From Hymenobacter nivis (GTDB lineage: Bacteria > Bacteroidota > Bacteroidia > Cytophagales > Hymenobacteraceae), in the NCBI RefSeq assembly GCF_003149515.1, contig NZ_CP029145.1, positions 1,054,001-1,118,000 on the forward strand: a stretch of 64,000 nucleotides of DNA, in the 5' to 3' direction. The notes under the pieces are model-generated. The model saw only the letters and a program-made list of their open reading frames with translations, did no database searches and was not told the DNA's origin. Shown in pieces: positions 47,670-56,660 of the stretch (positions within the stretch are counted from its first letter, which is position 1; the number at the start of each line of letters is the position of its first letter). Both the position numbers and the translations under genes were made by a program.

Positions 47670-48389
47670 CTAATAAAATACTGATTCGGTCTTTTTCCAG
47701 ATCATTATTTCCACTCCTTCTACAAAGTATCTGAGGCAAAATTGTTTAACTCCAATTTGCAAAAAAACTCCCAATGTGAAGACAAATCCATTCAGCAAAC
47801 TTGTGAAATAACAAATTTTAGTAATGTCAAATTTATCGTGTAAATTCAGTCTATTAAATTGCTCAGTTTTTTTCACCTCAATAATCAAAATATTTTTAGA
47901 GTTTGACCCCCTTTTGTGAACAATTATATCAGGAGATATATTAATTACCGCTTTACCATCAATTATTTTAGGTTTTCTTATTGTTCTGAAAGGTTCAAAT
48001 TCTAACTCGGAACCAACCATGTCTTTCCTACGGTTGCGAGCGTTTTCAATATTACCATTATATTCGTGATCAACATCGTGATTAAGAAAAAATGGCCGTA
48101 GATAACAAAAAAGTCGCGTGGTTATAGCTCTTTCATTTAAGCCTTCTTTTAATAAATGATAATCATTTCTATATATTTCTCGAACAGCAATTTCAAGGCT
48201 ACGTTTTATTTCCTCAATATCCGTTATAAATAAGACTTGTTTAAGTGTAACTGACGGAAAATCATCGAGAAATTCGGCAATGGTTTCGCCAGTTTCTAAA
48301 TAATCAAACAGGTTTTTAATGGGCACCCGCGTACCGTTAAAAACCGGGGTACCTCCCAGAATTTCCGGGTCGCTGTTGATAACTTGCAT
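47670..48389 (-). CDS. DUF433 domain fused to a PD-(D/E)XK nuclease-like domain
   Basis: The 239-residue protein starts with a DUF433 domain (SDPEILGGTPVFNGTRVPIK, YLETGETIAEFLDDFPSVT; about 1-60), an HTH-type module usually found as the antitoxin of PIN-like toxins. From about 75 it becomes a Lys/Asn-rich domain with NERAITTRLFCYLRPFF, DVDHEYNGN, ISPDIIVHKR (P153-D154) and IIEVKK (E171, K173), the PD...EVK pattern of restriction-type nucleases. The nuclease part is strikingly AT-rich against its GC-rich neighbours, indicating transfer. No separate toxin gene is adjacent. Confidence 0.72.
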   Translation of the reverse strand: MQVINSDPEILGGTPVFNGTRVPIKNLFDYLETGETIAEFLDDFPSVTLKQVLFITDIEEIKRSLEIAVREIYRNDYHLLKEGLNERAITTRLFCYLRPFFLNHDVDHEYNGNIENARNRRKDMVGSELEFEPFRTIRKPKIIDGKAVINISPDIIVHKRGSNSKNILIIEVKKTEQFNRLNLHDKFDITKICYFTSLLNGFVFTLGVFLQIGVKQFCLRYFVEGVEIMIWKKTESVFY

Positions 48390-48431
48390 GGCAGTTGAGT
48401 TGTGAGGGACATTCTTAAAAGTACGTTGAAA

Positions 48432-49451
48432 CTACCGCAGCGCGTAAATCCGCTCAATTATTTCCACCACTTTCAGGCCATCCGCGGCATTGGTACCGCC
48501 GCCGCGTTGCAGCGTTTCCACCACTTCGTCGATGACGTGGCCGTGATTGGCGGCCGAGCCCTGGTAGGGGCCGTAGTCGTTGGCGGGGTTGGTGGGGGGC
48601 AGCGCGGGCGGGGCGTAGTCCTGCACGTGGCAGTAGTCGATTTTTTCCAGGTACTGGCCGCCGATTTTCAGGGCCCCGCGGGCGGCCACCACGGTGAGGG
48701 CGCTTTCGAGGTTGCGGTCCCACACGGCGGTGCTGTAGCTGAGCGTGCCGCTGCCGCCGCGCACCAAGTCGAATGTGACGAGGCCGCTGTCCTCAAATTC
48801 GGTGGTGGTCTGGTGGTTGAAGTTGCGGAAGCGGGCCGAGAAATTGGCCACGTCGCCAAACACCCAGTACAATAAATCCACGAAGTGGCTGAACTGGGTG
48901 AAGAGCGGGCCGCCGTCGAGGGCCCCGGTGCCGCGCCAGCCGCCGGGCCGGTAATAGCGGGCGTCGCGGTTCCAGAAGCAGCTGAGCTGCACCAGGTACA
49001 CGTCGCCCAGCCGGCCCGCCGCCACTAGTTCCTTGAGCCAGGCGGCGGGCGGCGAGTAGCGGTTTTGCATCACACCGAACACCAGGCGGCCGGTTTGCCG
49101 GGCCGTTTCCAGGATGGCGCGGGCATCGGCTGCGGTCAGGGCCAGGGGTTTCTCAACTACCACGTGCAGGCCGTGGCGCAGGCCGGCCACCGCCTGCTGG
49201 GCGTGCAGCCCGTTGGGCGTCGCCACTGTGAGCACATCGGCCTGGGGGCCCCGGGCGAGGTATTCGTCGAGCGACGCGAAAAACGGCACGCCGGGAAACT
49301 CGGCGGCGAGGCCACTGCGTAACTCGGGTAGCACGTCAACCAGGGCCACCAGCTGGGCCCCGGCGCGGCGGGCCACCAGCGCCGCGTGGCGCCGGCCGAT
49401 GTGACCCACGCCGCAAATAGCAAAGCGAACGGGTAGCAGGTTGTTGCTCAC
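48432..49451 (-). CDS. Gfo/Idh/MocA-family sugar dehydrogenase
   Basis: The 339-residue protein has the NAD-binding motif FAICGVGHIGRRHAAL, then TVATPNGLHAQQAV and the catalytic EKPLAL. The C-terminal sheet has GVMQNRYSPPAAW and FTQFSHFVDLLYW. WbpB/WlbA-type enzymes of this family oxidise UDP-N-acetylglucosaminuronate at C3 before amination. It lies directly beside a DegT aminotransferase, as in WlbA-WlbC pairs, so production of a diamino uronic acid is plausible; the substrate is not proved. Confidence 0.85.
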   Translation of the reverse strand: MSNNLLPVRFAICGVGHIGRRHAALVARRAGAQLVALVDVLPELRSGLAAEFPGVPFFASLDEYLARGPQADVLTVATPNGLHAQQAVAGLRHGLHVVVEKPLALTAADARAILETARQTGRLVFGVMQNRYSPPAAWLKELVAAGRLGDVYLVQLSCFWNRDARYYRPGGWRGTGALDGGPLFTQFSHFVDLLYWVFGDVANFSARFRNFNHQTTTEFEDSGLVTFDLVRGGSGTLSYSTAVWDRNLESALTVVAARGALKIGGQYLEKIDYCHVQDYAPPALPPTNPANDYGPYQGSAANHGHVIDEVVETLQRGGGTNAADGLKVVEIIERIYALR

Positions 49452-49457
49452 AAAAAA

Positions 49458-50660
49458 TCAATTATTCGCCAAATAAAACCCCATTACCTCCCCCACATAC
49501 GCCACCTGCGCCGCCGTCAGCAGCGGGTGCATGGGCAGCGAAAGCACCGTTTCGCACAGCCGCTCGGCCACCGGAAACTGGCCGGCCTGGTAGCCCAAGT
49601 AGGCGTAGGCGGGCTGCTGGTGGGCCGGCACCGGGTAATACACCGCCGTGGGCACGCCGCACTGGTGGAGGTATTCACGCAGCGCGTCGCGGCGGCCGGG
49701 GCCCTCCACTTGCACGGTGTACTGGTGAAACACGTGGCTGCTGCGCGCGTCGCGGGCCGGAATCTGGAGGCCGGACACGTCGCCCAGGGCCCCATCGTAG
49801 CGGGCGGCCACAGCCTGGCGGGCGGCGGTGTTGGCGGGCAGCTGGCGCAGCTTCACGCGCAGCAGGGCGGCTTGCAGCGTATCGAGGCGCGAGTTGAGCC
49901 CGATGCGCTGGTGGTGGTATTTCTGGCTTTGGCCGTGGTTGGCCAGCTGCTGGAGCAGCGCGGCGCGCGCCGGGTCGCGGGTGAACAGGGCCCCACCGTC
50001 GCCGAGGGCCCCCAGATTTTTCGACGGGAAAAACGACGTAGTGCCCACCGCGCCCACCGCGCCGGCGTGAGCAATTTTGCCGCTGGCAAATTGAAACGTG
50101 GCCCCCAGCGCCTGGGCATTATCCTCCACTAAGTCTACACCGTGGGCATTGGCCAAGGTCCCCAGCACCTCCAAATCAGCACATTGCCCAAACAAATGCA
50201 CGGCGATGATGGCCCCGGTGCGCGGCGTGAGGGCCGCCGCCACGGCTGCGGGGTCGAGGTTGAACGTGTCGGGGCGCACGTCGGCCAGTACAGGGCGCAG
50301 GCCTAGCAGGGCGGCGGCCTCCAGCGTGGCCACATAGGTGAAGGCCGGCACGATGACCTCCGCCCCCGCCGGCAAATTCAGGCTCAGTAAGGCCAGCGTG
50401 AGGGCGTCGGTACCGTTGGCGCAGGGCACCACGTGGGCCCCGCCAAGGTGGTGCCCCAACTCGGCCGCAAACTGCCCCACGGCGGGCCCCTGGATAAACG
50501 CCGCTTCGGCCAGCACCTCGCGCACGGCCGCGTCGAGGGCCGGTTGCAGGGCCGCGTGCTCGGCGGCTAAGTCGAGCAGGCGAATGGGGGTTGAAGGACG
50601 AAGCAAGCGCAAAATGGGCGGGTAAGCGGGGTGGGCAAAGGTAGCCGGGCGGGGCGCCAC
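49458..50660 (-). CDS. DegT/DnrJ/EryC1/StrS-family sugar aminotransferase
   Basis: The 400-residue protein has VPCANGTDALTLALLSLNL, VIVPAFTYVAT, VDLVEDNAQALGATF and TTSFFPSKNLGALGDGG, where the Lys in the PSKNL loop binds PLP; GLNSRLDTLQAALL follows. It transaminates a keto-sugar nucleotide. The first 16 residues look non-coding; a TTG at 50612 or the segment before RLLDLAAEHAAL may be the true start. It lies upstream of the Gfo/Idh gene on the same strand with a 6-base gap. Confidence 0.88.
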   Translation of the reverse strand: MAPRPATFAHPAYPPILRLLRPSTPIRLLDLAAEHAALQPALDAAVREVLAEAAFIQGPAVGQFAAELGHHLGGAHVVPCANGTDALTLALLSLNLPAGAEVIVPAFTYVATLEAAALLGLRPVLADVRPDTFNLDPAAVAAALTPRTGAIIAVHLFGQCADLEVLGTLANAHGVDLVEDNAQALGATFQFASGKIAHAGAVGAVGTTSFFPSKNLGALGDGGALFTRDPARAALLQQLANHGQSQKYHHQRIGLNSRLDTLQAALLRVKLRQLPANTAARQAVAARYDGALGDVSGLQIPARDARSSHVFHQYTVQVEGPGRRDALREYLHQCGVPTAVYYPVPAHQQPAYAYLGYQAGQFPVAERLCETVLSLPMHPLLTAAQVAYVGEVMGFYLANN

Positions 50661-51554
50661 TCAGGCGGCCAGCGCCCGCAGCAGCCACAGTAGCTTCAGC
50701 GCATCGAGGGCCGCCAGGGTGGGCCGGGGCCCCAGCAGGTGGCGGCGCAGGGCCGGCGCCGCCGCGCCCAGGGCCACCCGGGCGGCCGGCGCTAAGCCGA
50801 CGCGGCGCAGCCGCCGGGCCACTTGCACCAGACGAGCATCGGGGCCCACACGGTTTTCGCGCAGCAGCTGGGCCAGGTTGCGCACCGCCTGCTCCGATTT
50901 TTCGAGGAACGCGGCGGCCGTTTCCAGGCCTACATGGCGCACGGGGTTGTCGAGGTGCAGCACGGGCACGGCGGCGGCGGCCAGCTGCCAGCCCAGCTGG
51001 GTATCCTCGTGGCCGTAGCCGCGCAGGGTTTCATCCAACGGAAACCGCAGCAGCAATTCCCTACTAATAAGCAGGTTGTTTATCAACAACTGGCCATACG
51101 GCGCGGCCTGGCGCTGGGCCGCCGGGCGCACCTCGCGCGCTTGCCCGTACCGCCAGCGCAGGCGCAGCGCCGGGTTGGCTGGGGGCCCCGGGGCGTAGCT
51201 TACGCCGCCGGCCAGCACCGGGGCGGCGCCCAGAGCAGCGGCGTAGCGGGCCAGGAACTGGCCATTGGGCAGCTGGCCAGTATTGTCGAGCAGCAGCAGC
51301 CACCCGTGCAGGGCCCCGGCGGCCAGCTGGTTGCGCACGGCGGCGCGGCCCACATTGCGCGGTAGTTCCTGGTAGCGCACGCCGGGCAGGGCCCCCAGGG
51401 GCCGGTTCAGGCGGCGGCAATTTTCTTCCGAGCCATCATCCAGCAAGTAAATTTCGACGGGCCCCGGCCACTGCGGCACCTGCGCCAGCAGCGCATTTGT
51501 TAATTCCATCACCGGTCGGTTGTACACCGGAATTAATACCGACAGGCCGAGCAT
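50661..51554 (-). CDS. Glycosyltransferase family 2 with altered DXD
   Basis: The 297-residue protein has a GT-A fold start, LSVLIPVYNRPVMELTNAL, then IYLLDDGSEE and GRAAVRNQLAAGALHGWLLL. The expected metal-binding DXD is DNT in LLLLDNTGQLPN. INNLLISRELLLRFPLDE and GYGHEDTQLGWQL supply the acceptor-side ED motif. It would add a sugar to the glycan; loss of the second Asp may change metal use. It is the last glycan gene before the core region and abuts the aminotransferase start. Confidence 0.8.
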   Translation of the reverse strand: MLGLSVLIPVYNRPVMELTNALLAQVPQWPGPVEIYLLDDGSEENCRRLNRPLGALPGVRYQELPRNVGRAAVRNQLAAGALHGWLLLLDNTGQLPNGQFLARYAAALGAAPVLAGGVSYAPGPPANPALRLRWRYGQAREVRPAAQRQAAPYGQLLINNLLISRELLLRFPLDETLRGYGHEDTQLGWQLAAAAVPVLHLDNPVRHVGLETAAAFLEKSEQAVRNLAQLLRENRVGPDARLVQVARRLRRVGLAPAARVALGAAAPALRRHLLGPRPTLAALDALKLLWLLRALAA

Positions 51555-51566
51555 AGTGGGCGTTAA

Positions 51567-52244
51567 TTAATTCCGCGCCGAGTCCAGCAGGGCCCCATCC
51601 TGGCACGTGAGCACGCGGTGCGGGTACTTCTCAATCACCTGGAAATTGTGCGTGGCCATGAGAATGGCGGTGCCGGCGTAATTGATTTCCGTAAACAATT
51701 GCATGATGCTGTCGGCCACTTCCGGGTCGAGGTTGCCAGTGGGCTCGTCGGCGAGCAGCAGCGTGGGCTCGTTCAGCAACGCCCTAGCAATGACCACGCG
51801 CTGCTGCTCACCACCCGAAAGGCGGTGCGGCATCCGATTAGCGGCGCTGCTCAGGCCCACGCGGTCCAGCACGTCGGCGATGCGTTGCTGCTTGCGGGCC
51901 TTGCCCTTCCAGCCGGTGGCGTTGAGCACGAACAGCAGATTTTCGGCCACCGTGCGGTCGGGCAGCAGCTGGAAATCCTGAAATACGATACCCAGACGGC
52001 GGCGCAAATACGGCACCTTGCCCACGGGCAGCCGCGGCAGCGCAAAGCCCGCCACAGTGCCAGTGCCTACCAGCAGCGGCAGGTCGGCGTACAGGGTTTT
52101 GAGCAGCGACGACTTGCCCGAGCCGGTGCGACCCACGAGGTAGGCGAAGTCGCTCTTTTCCAGCGCAAACGATACGCCTTGGAGTACCGCCTGCGTTTCC
52201 TGCATCACGGTGGCGTCGCGCAGCTCAACGATTAATTCGGACAT
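51567..52244 (-). CDS. ftsE: Cell-division ABC transporter ATP-binding protein FtsE
   Basis: The 225-residue ATPase has Walker A GRTGSGKSS near 38-46, the Q-loop VFQDFQLLPDRTVAENL, signature LSGGEQQRVVIARAL near 143-157, Walker B LLLADEPTGNLD and H-loop MATHNF. The sequence is typical of FtsE, which with FtsX regulates peptidoglycan hydrolases at the septum. ftsX is not adjacent. It ends a small minus-strand core unit. Confidence 0.9.
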   Translation of the reverse strand: MSELIVELRDATVMQETQAVLQGVSFALEKSDFAYLVGRTGSGKSSLLKTLYADLPLLVGTGTVAGFALPRLPVGKVPYLRRRLGIVFQDFQLLPDRTVAENLLFVLNATGWKGKARKQQRIADVLDRVGLSSAANRMPHRLSGGEQQRVVIARALLNEPTLLLADEPTGNLDPEVADSIMQLFTEINYAGTAILMATHNFQVIEKYPHRVLTCQDGALLDSARN

Positions 52245-52253
52245 CGCGCAGCG

Positions 52254-52457
52254 TTAAATCGTGAGCGGGCGGAGCTTGCCAAATTCCAGCTCTGAAATGA
52301 CGGCTGCCAGCGCCGTTTCCTTGCCTTCAAGGCCGTAGCGGTGCAAATCCTTCAGTGGCCGGTCGGCCCGGAAGTAGGCAATGAGCACAAATTGCTCGTC
52401 GCGGAGCTGGATATAATCCGGAATTTTGGCTTTGCCCTTGACCTTAATAATGTACAT
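52254..52457 (-). CDS. Small hypothetical protein upstream of ftsE
   Basis: The 67-residue protein (MYIIKVKGKAKIPDYIQLRD ...) begins with a beta hairpin and has a helical end (ETALAAVISELEFGKLR). It lies 9 bases upstream of ftsE on the same strand. Small proteins of this appearance next to ftsE are common in Cytophagales as far as I recall; no function is known. Confidence 0.62.
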   Translation of the reverse strand: MYIIKVKGKAKIPDYIQLRDEQFVLIAYFRADRPLKDLHRYGLEGKETALAAVISELEFGKLRPLTI

Positions 52458-52575
52458 ATTAATTAATATGAAAATGTGAGGGATGTGGAGATATGAGAAA
52501 TAGAAAAATAATTAATTCGCGCCTGGATCAAACGCATTTTCACCTCTCCACATCCCTCACATTTTCACATTTTAA

Positions 52576-53232
52576 TTACGCATTCACCTTGGCGTAGTCG
52601 GCCAGGAAGGTGGCCAGGCCTTTATCAGTAAGCGGGTGGTTGAGCAGGCCCAGGATGACGCTGAGCGGGCAAGTAACCACGTCGGCCCCGATTTCGGCGC
52701 ACTGGATGAGGTGCGGCACGTGGCGCACGGAGGCGGCCAGCACCTGGGTTTCGTAGCCGTAGTTGCCGTAAATCTGCACAATCTGCTCAACTAGCTGGAG
52801 ACCGTCGGCCCCAATGTCGTCGAGGCGGCCAACGAAGGGCGACACGTAGGTGGCACCGGCTTTGGCGGCTAGCAGAGCCTGCCCGGCCGAGAACACGAGG
52901 GTGCAGTTGGTTTTGATGCCCTTGTCGGAGAAGTAGCGGATGGCCTTCACGCCGTCGCGGATCATGGGCACCTTTACCACAATATTGGGGTGCAGGTCGG
53001 CCAGTACCTCGCCCTCGCGGATGATGCCGCTGTAATCGGTAGCAATCACTTCGGCCGATACGTCGCCGTCCACAATTTCGCAGATGTGGCGGTAATGGCC
53101 CAGTATGCTGTCAACGCCGCGCACGCCTTCTTTGGCCATGAGCGAGGGGTTGGTGGTTACGCCGTCGAGCACGCCCAGCTCAACGGCTTCGCGGATTTCG
53201 GCAATGTTGGCGGTGTCGAGGAAGAACTTCAT
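52576..53232 (-). CDS. fsa: Fructose-6-phosphate aldolase / transaldolase-like protein
   Basis: The 218-residue TIM barrel starts [20 protein letters not shown], with [24 protein letters not shown] (Schiff-base Lys near 86), [19 protein letters not shown] and [11 protein letters not shown]. The length matches the short class (FSA/TalC). It would split fructose-6-phosphate or act as transaldolase in the pentose phosphate pathway. Sequence alone does not separate the two activities. Confidence 0.9.
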   Translation of the reverse strand: MKFFLDTANIAEIREAVELGVLDGVTTNPSLMAKEGVRGVDSILGHYRHICEIVDGDVSAEVIATDYSGIIREGEVLADLHPNIVVKVPMIRDGVKAIRYFSDKGIKTNCTLVFSAGQALLAAKAGATYVSPFVGRLDDIGADGLQLVEQIVQIYGNYGYETQVLAASVRHVPHLIQCAEIGADVVTCPLSVILGLLNHPLTDKGLATFLADYAKVNA

Positions 53233-53254
53233 GTTTAAGCTGTTTGCGGATGGC

Positions 53255-53333
53255 TATTAGCTGTTAGCTGCTTTTTCAAACCGGCCACCAGAACAAAAGC
53301 TAACGGCTAACGGCTGCCAGCTAACAGCTAATA
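53255..53333. repeat. 16-bp perfect inverted repeat
   Basis: TATTAGCTGTTAGCTG at 53255-53270 is matched by its exact reverse complement at 53318-53333, with a 47-base loop containing further TTAGC/GCTAA pieces. It lies between fsa and the SRP RNA gene and resembles dispersed intergenic repeats. Confidence 0.55.
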
Positions 53334-53420
53334 CAAAAAGAATCGGCCCCAAAGCTACTCGCTGCTTCGCCAAAAAGCGAAACGGAGCAGCGCCGGGGCC
53401 GACGGGAAAAGACAAAAAAA

Positions 53421-53510
53421 GCAAGCCAAAATCGCACCGCATCGACCACCTACCCTTGCTACCTTCCGGTCCTGGGGGAGTTCAGCAGGAGCTGGTCGTT
53501 CTGACTTGCC
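53421..53510 (-). ncRNA. ffs: Signal recognition particle RNA (small bacterial 4.5S type)
   Basis: The minus strand reads CTGAACTCCCCCAGGACCGG then AAGGTAGCAAGGGTAGG, containing the conserved SRP domain IV with GGAA tetraloop and the asymmetric loop. Outer pairs match: GCAAG at the 5' end with CTTGC at the 3' end, and CGACCA with TGGTCG. The length is about 90 bases. A T-run follows at 53420-53414 as a terminator. It partners Ffh, encoded in this same window. Ends are approximate to a few bases. Confidence 0.92.
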
Positions 53511-53521
53511 GTTGCAAAGGT

Positions 53522-53710
53522 AATCACAGATTAGCCGGGATTAACCGTGATGGCACGGATTCCATCACAGATTAACCGGGATTAACCGGGATTAACCGGG
53601 ATATTACTAATTTTATCGTTGTCTATCAGTAATTTGCCCTTGTTTAAATCGGCGATAAAAATCAGCGTCATCCCAGTTAATCACGGCTAATCTGTAATGG
53701 AATCAGCGCC
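53522..53710. repeat. Intergenic ATTAACCGGG tandem and inverted repeats
   Basis: ATTAACCGGG recurs in tandem around 53571-53600 with related copies at 53531-53550. A partly inverted copy (CCCAGTTAATCACGGCTAAT) lies at 53651-53670, and TCTGTAATGGAATC mirrors GATTCCATCACAGA. A similar motif, ACGGATTAAACG, occurs upstream of ffh near 29063. They form a potential long stem before guaA. Confidence 0.55.
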
Positions 53711-53749
53711 GCTACAGCTAACTGCATAATCAGCGATTGAATCAGTGAG

Positions 53750-53757
53750 TAGCTTTG
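53750..53757 (+). promoter_or_regulatory. -7 box before guaA
   Basis: TAGCTTTG fits TAnnTTTG and ends 4 bases before the guaA ATG, suggesting a leaderless or very short leader transcript. Confidence 0.4.
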
Positions 53758-53761
53758 CAGC

Positions 53762-55297
53762 ATGGAACGTATCGTTATTTTGGATTTTGGCTCGCAGTAT
53801 ACCCAGCTCATTGCCCGGCGCATCCGCGAGCTGCACGTCTTCTGCGAAATTCACCCCTATACCCACGCCCCGAACCTCACCCTGAGTGCTGACATTCGGG
53901 GCGTTGTGCTATCCGGCTCGCCCTGCTCGGTGCGCGACGCCGACGCCCCCAACCCCGACCTGAGCCACCTGCTGAGCCACGTGCCGGTACTGGGCGTGTG
54001 CTACGGGGCCCAGCTGCTGGCCCAGCAGGGCGGCGGCGAAGTGCTGCCCGCCACCATCCGCGAGTACGGCCGCGCCCGCCTTTCGCACATCAACCAGCAC
54101 CACCCGCTGCTGCACGGCCTCACGCCCGGCTCGCAGGTATGGATGTCGCACGGCGACACTATTAAGACGCTGCCCGAGGGCTTCCTGGCCATTGCCGGCA
54201 CGCCCGATGTGCAGGTGGCGGCCTACGAAATTGAGGGCCAGGCCACCTACGGCATCCAGTTTCACCCCGAGGTAACGCACTCCACGGAGGGCAAGCAGCT
54301 GATAAAAAACTTCGTCGTTGATATCTGCGGCTGCACCCAGAGCTGGACGCCCGAGCACTTCGTGGACTCGGCCGTGACGGCGCTGCAAAACACCATCGGC
54401 CCCGACGACCAGGTGATTCTGGGCCTGTCGGGCGGCGTGGACAGCAGCGTGGCGGCGCTACTGCTGCACCGCGCCATCGGGCCCCGGCTGCACGGTATTT
54501 TCGTGGATAATGGCCTGCTGCGGCAGGACGAGTTTGCCTCAGTGCTAAAGGCCTACGAGGGCCTGGGCCTAAACGTGACCGGCGTGGAAGCCGGGGCCGA
54601 ATTTTATTCCGCCCTGGCCGGCCTCACCGACCCCGAGCAGAAGCGCAAGGCCATCGGCCGCACCTTCATTGAGGTGTTCGACCGCGAGGCGCAGAAGGTG
54701 GAAGGGGCCCGCTGGCTGGCCCAGGGCACCATTTACCCCGACGTGATTGAGTCGGTATCGGTACATGGCTCATCGGTGACCATCAAAAGCCACCACAATG
54801 TGGGCGGCCTGCCCGAGAAGATGAACCTCAAAATTGTGGAGCCGCTGCGCATGCTCTTCAAAGACGAGGTGCGCGAAGTGGGCGCCACGCTGGGCCTGCC
54901 CGGCGAAATCCTGAACCGCCACCCCTTCCCGGGCCCCGGCCTGGGCATCCGCATCCTCGGCGACATCACGCCCGAGAAAGTGGACCTGCTCCAGCGCGCC
55001 GATGGCGTATTTATTAACCTGCTGAAAGAGCACGGCCTCTACGACAAAGTGTGGCAGGCCGGCGTGATGCTGCTGCCCGTACAAAGCGTAGGCGTTATGG
55101 GCGACGAGCGCACCTACGAGCGCGTGGTGGCCCTGCGCGCCGTAACCAGCGTGGACGGCATGACTGCCGACTGGGCCCACCTCCCCTACGAGTTTCTGGC
55201 CGAAGTTAGCAATAAGATTATCAATCAGGTACGCGGCATCAACCGCGTAGTGTACGACATAAGTAGCAAGCCCCCGGCAACGATTGAGTGGGAATAG
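53762..55297 (+). CDS. guaA: GMP synthase (glutamine-hydrolysing)
   Basis: The 511-residue protein has a class I glutamine amidotransferase domain ([18 protein letters not shown], catalytic Cys in [11 protein letters not shown] near 79-89, His-Glu in QFHPEVTHS) and the ATP pyrophosphatase domain with P-loop [14 protein letters not shown] near 220-233. It ends in the dimerisation domain (PATIEWE). It converts XMP to GMP with glutamine and ATP. Length and motifs are standard. Confidence 0.97.
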   Translation: MERIVILDFGSQYTQLIARRIRELHVFCEIHPYTHAPNLTLSADIRGVVLSGSPCSVRDADAPNPDLSHLLSHVPVLGVCYGAQLLAQQGGGEVLPATIREYGRARLSHINQHHPLLHGLTPGSQVWMSHGDTIKTLPEGFLAIAGTPDVQVAAYEIEGQATYGIQFHPEVTHSTEGKQLIKNFVVDICGCTQSWTPEHFVDSAVTALQNTIGPDDQVILGLSGGVDSSVAALLLHRAIGPRLHGIFVDNGLLRQDEFASVLKAYEGLGLNVTGVEAGAEFYSALAGLTDPEQKRKAIGRTFIEVFDREAQKVEGARWLAQGTIYPDVIESVSVHGSSVTIKSHHNVGGLPEKMNLKIVEPLRMLFKDEVREVGATLGLPGEILNRHPFPGPGLGIRILGDITPEKVDLLQRADGVFINLLKEHGLYDKVWQAGVMLLPVQSVGVMGDERTYERVVALRAVTSVDGMTADWAHLPYEFLAEVSNKIINQVRGINRVVYDISSKPPATIEWE

Positions 55298-55322
55298 CCA
55301 GCAATAATTAGGACCCCAGACT

Positions 55323-55408
55323 GTCATGCTGAACGAAGGAAAGCATCTATACTGCGCAAGTACTAAATTACTGCTGTGGAATAGATGCTTCCCTTCGTTC
55401 AGCATGAC
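55323..55408. repeat. Dispersed-type intergenic hairpin after guaA
   Basis: GTCATGCTGAACGAAGG and on to 55350 is mirrored at 55381-55408 with 27 of 28 bases paired and a 30-base loop. It may terminate guaA. Sequences of this kind are, from memory, widespread between Hymenobacter genes; that needs a search. Confidence 0.65.
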
Positions 55409-55458
55409 GCTTTAATAACTAATTAGCAATTTATTTTTCACTAAATAATTAATCTAAA

Positions 55459-56187
55459 ATGCGCTGGCATTGCCTCCAACACCTACCCGACGAGGGCCCC
55501 GGGCACGCGGCCGACTGGCTGGTGGCGCACGGCCATTCGCTGGCGTACACGCGGTTATTTGAGCCCAACCCGATATTTCCGATGCTGGCCGATTTTGACG
55601 GGTTATTAATTTTGGGTGGAGCCATGAGCGTGCACGACGAAGCTCGATTTCCGTGGCTGCGCGATGAGAAGGCGTTTATCCAACAAGTGCTACGGGCGGG
55701 GAAAATAATGCTGGCCATTTGCTTAGGGGCCCAACTGGTGGCGCAGGCACTGGGGGCCGAGGTGCGGCCGAACGCCGAACCGGAAATCGGGTTCTGGACG
55801 GTGCGGTTTTCGGCCAAGGCCCTGGAACACCCGCTGCTGCGCGGCTGGCCCGAAAAAGCCGCCGTGCTGCACTGGCACCTCGACGCGTTTACGGTGCCGC
55901 CGGGGGCCCTGCGGGTGGGCATGTCGGCGGGGTGCGCCGCGCAGGGCTTCGTGTGGGGCGACGGCATCATAGGCCTGCAATTCCACCCCGAAATGACCGT
56001 GCCGATGGTGGAGCAATTAATTACCTTTGAAGGCCATGAAATTGCCGAAGAACAGGAGTTTGTGCAGACCGCCGAGCAAATTCGAACCAAATTAAAATCG
56101 GTGTGGAAAGGCCGTAAATTAATTGAGCAATTGCTCGCCAATATGGTGGCGCTGCACGAGAAAGAAACTGATTATCTAATTAATTAG
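55459..56187 (+). CDS. Class I glutamine amidotransferase-like protein
   Basis: The 242-residue protein opens MRWHCLQHLPDEGPGHAADW, with LLILGGAMSVHDE, the nucleophile elbow MLAICLGAQLVAQALGA (Cys near 88) and GLQFHPEMT (catalytic His and Glu). This is the stand-alone GuaA-like amidotransferase family (YgcA/GMP synthase-like domain). It hydrolyses glutamine or a gamma-glutamyl compound; the acceptor is unknown. It follows guaA in the same direction with a hairpin between, so it is probably a separate unit. Confidence 0.85.
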   Translation: MRWHCLQHLPDEGPGHAADWLVAHGHSLAYTRLFEPNPIFPMLADFDGLLILGGAMSVHDEARFPWLRDEKAFIQQVLRAGKIMLAICLGAQLVAQALGAEVRPNAEPEIGFWTVRFSAKALEHPLLRGWPEKAAVLHWHLDAFTVPPGALRVGMSAGCAAQGFVWGDGIIGLQFHPEMTVPMVEQLITFEGHEIAEEQEFVQTAEQIRTKLKSVWKGRKLIEQLLANMVALHEKETDYLIN

Positions 56188-56270
56188 ATAACAGGTAACG
56201 TACTGAAAAATTGAGCATGTAGCTTGGACTTTATAGTCCGAGCTATACAAATAATTAGAGCCCCGGGGCC

Positions 56271-56604
56271 CTACAAATGATCGAGCCGGCCACCGTCGAC
56301 CAGCAGCTCGGAGCCTTGCACAAATTCGGCGTTGTCGGAGACCAGGAAGGCGATGGCGGCGGCCACGTTTTCGGGCTTACTCGCGTCGCTGGGGTTAATT
56401 TTTTCGACGCCGCTTTTCGCGTTCGGGTTGTTCCAGAGCATGAGCGTATCGATGGCGCCCGGTAGTACGGAGTTAATTCGCAGGCCTTTTTGGGGGGGCC
56501 TCAATGGCCGCCGAGCGCGTGAGCGAGAGCACGGCCGCCTTGGCTGCCGCGTAGGGCGCCACCAGCGCCTCGGTAGCAATGGCGTGGATGCTGGCCACGT
56601 TCAC
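56271..56604 (-). pseudogene. Short-chain dehydrogenase C-terminal relic
   Basis: The minus strand carries NVASIHAIATEALVAPYAAA (with the SDR YAAAK motif) in one frame and KGLRINSVLPGAIDTLMLW, ENVAAAIAFLVSDNAEFVQ and LLVDGG in the next. The two join at a run of seven C on the minus strand near 56491, so one frameshift separates them. The N-terminal half, including the GxxxGxG cofactor loop, is missing and transposase DNA begins instead. It is a 5'-truncated, frameshifted remnant. Confidence 0.8.
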
Positions 56605-56660
56605 TGTATAGTCCCAGAGTGTGGTGGTGTAGTTTCGGGGGTGAAATTTCGGCAAGCTTT

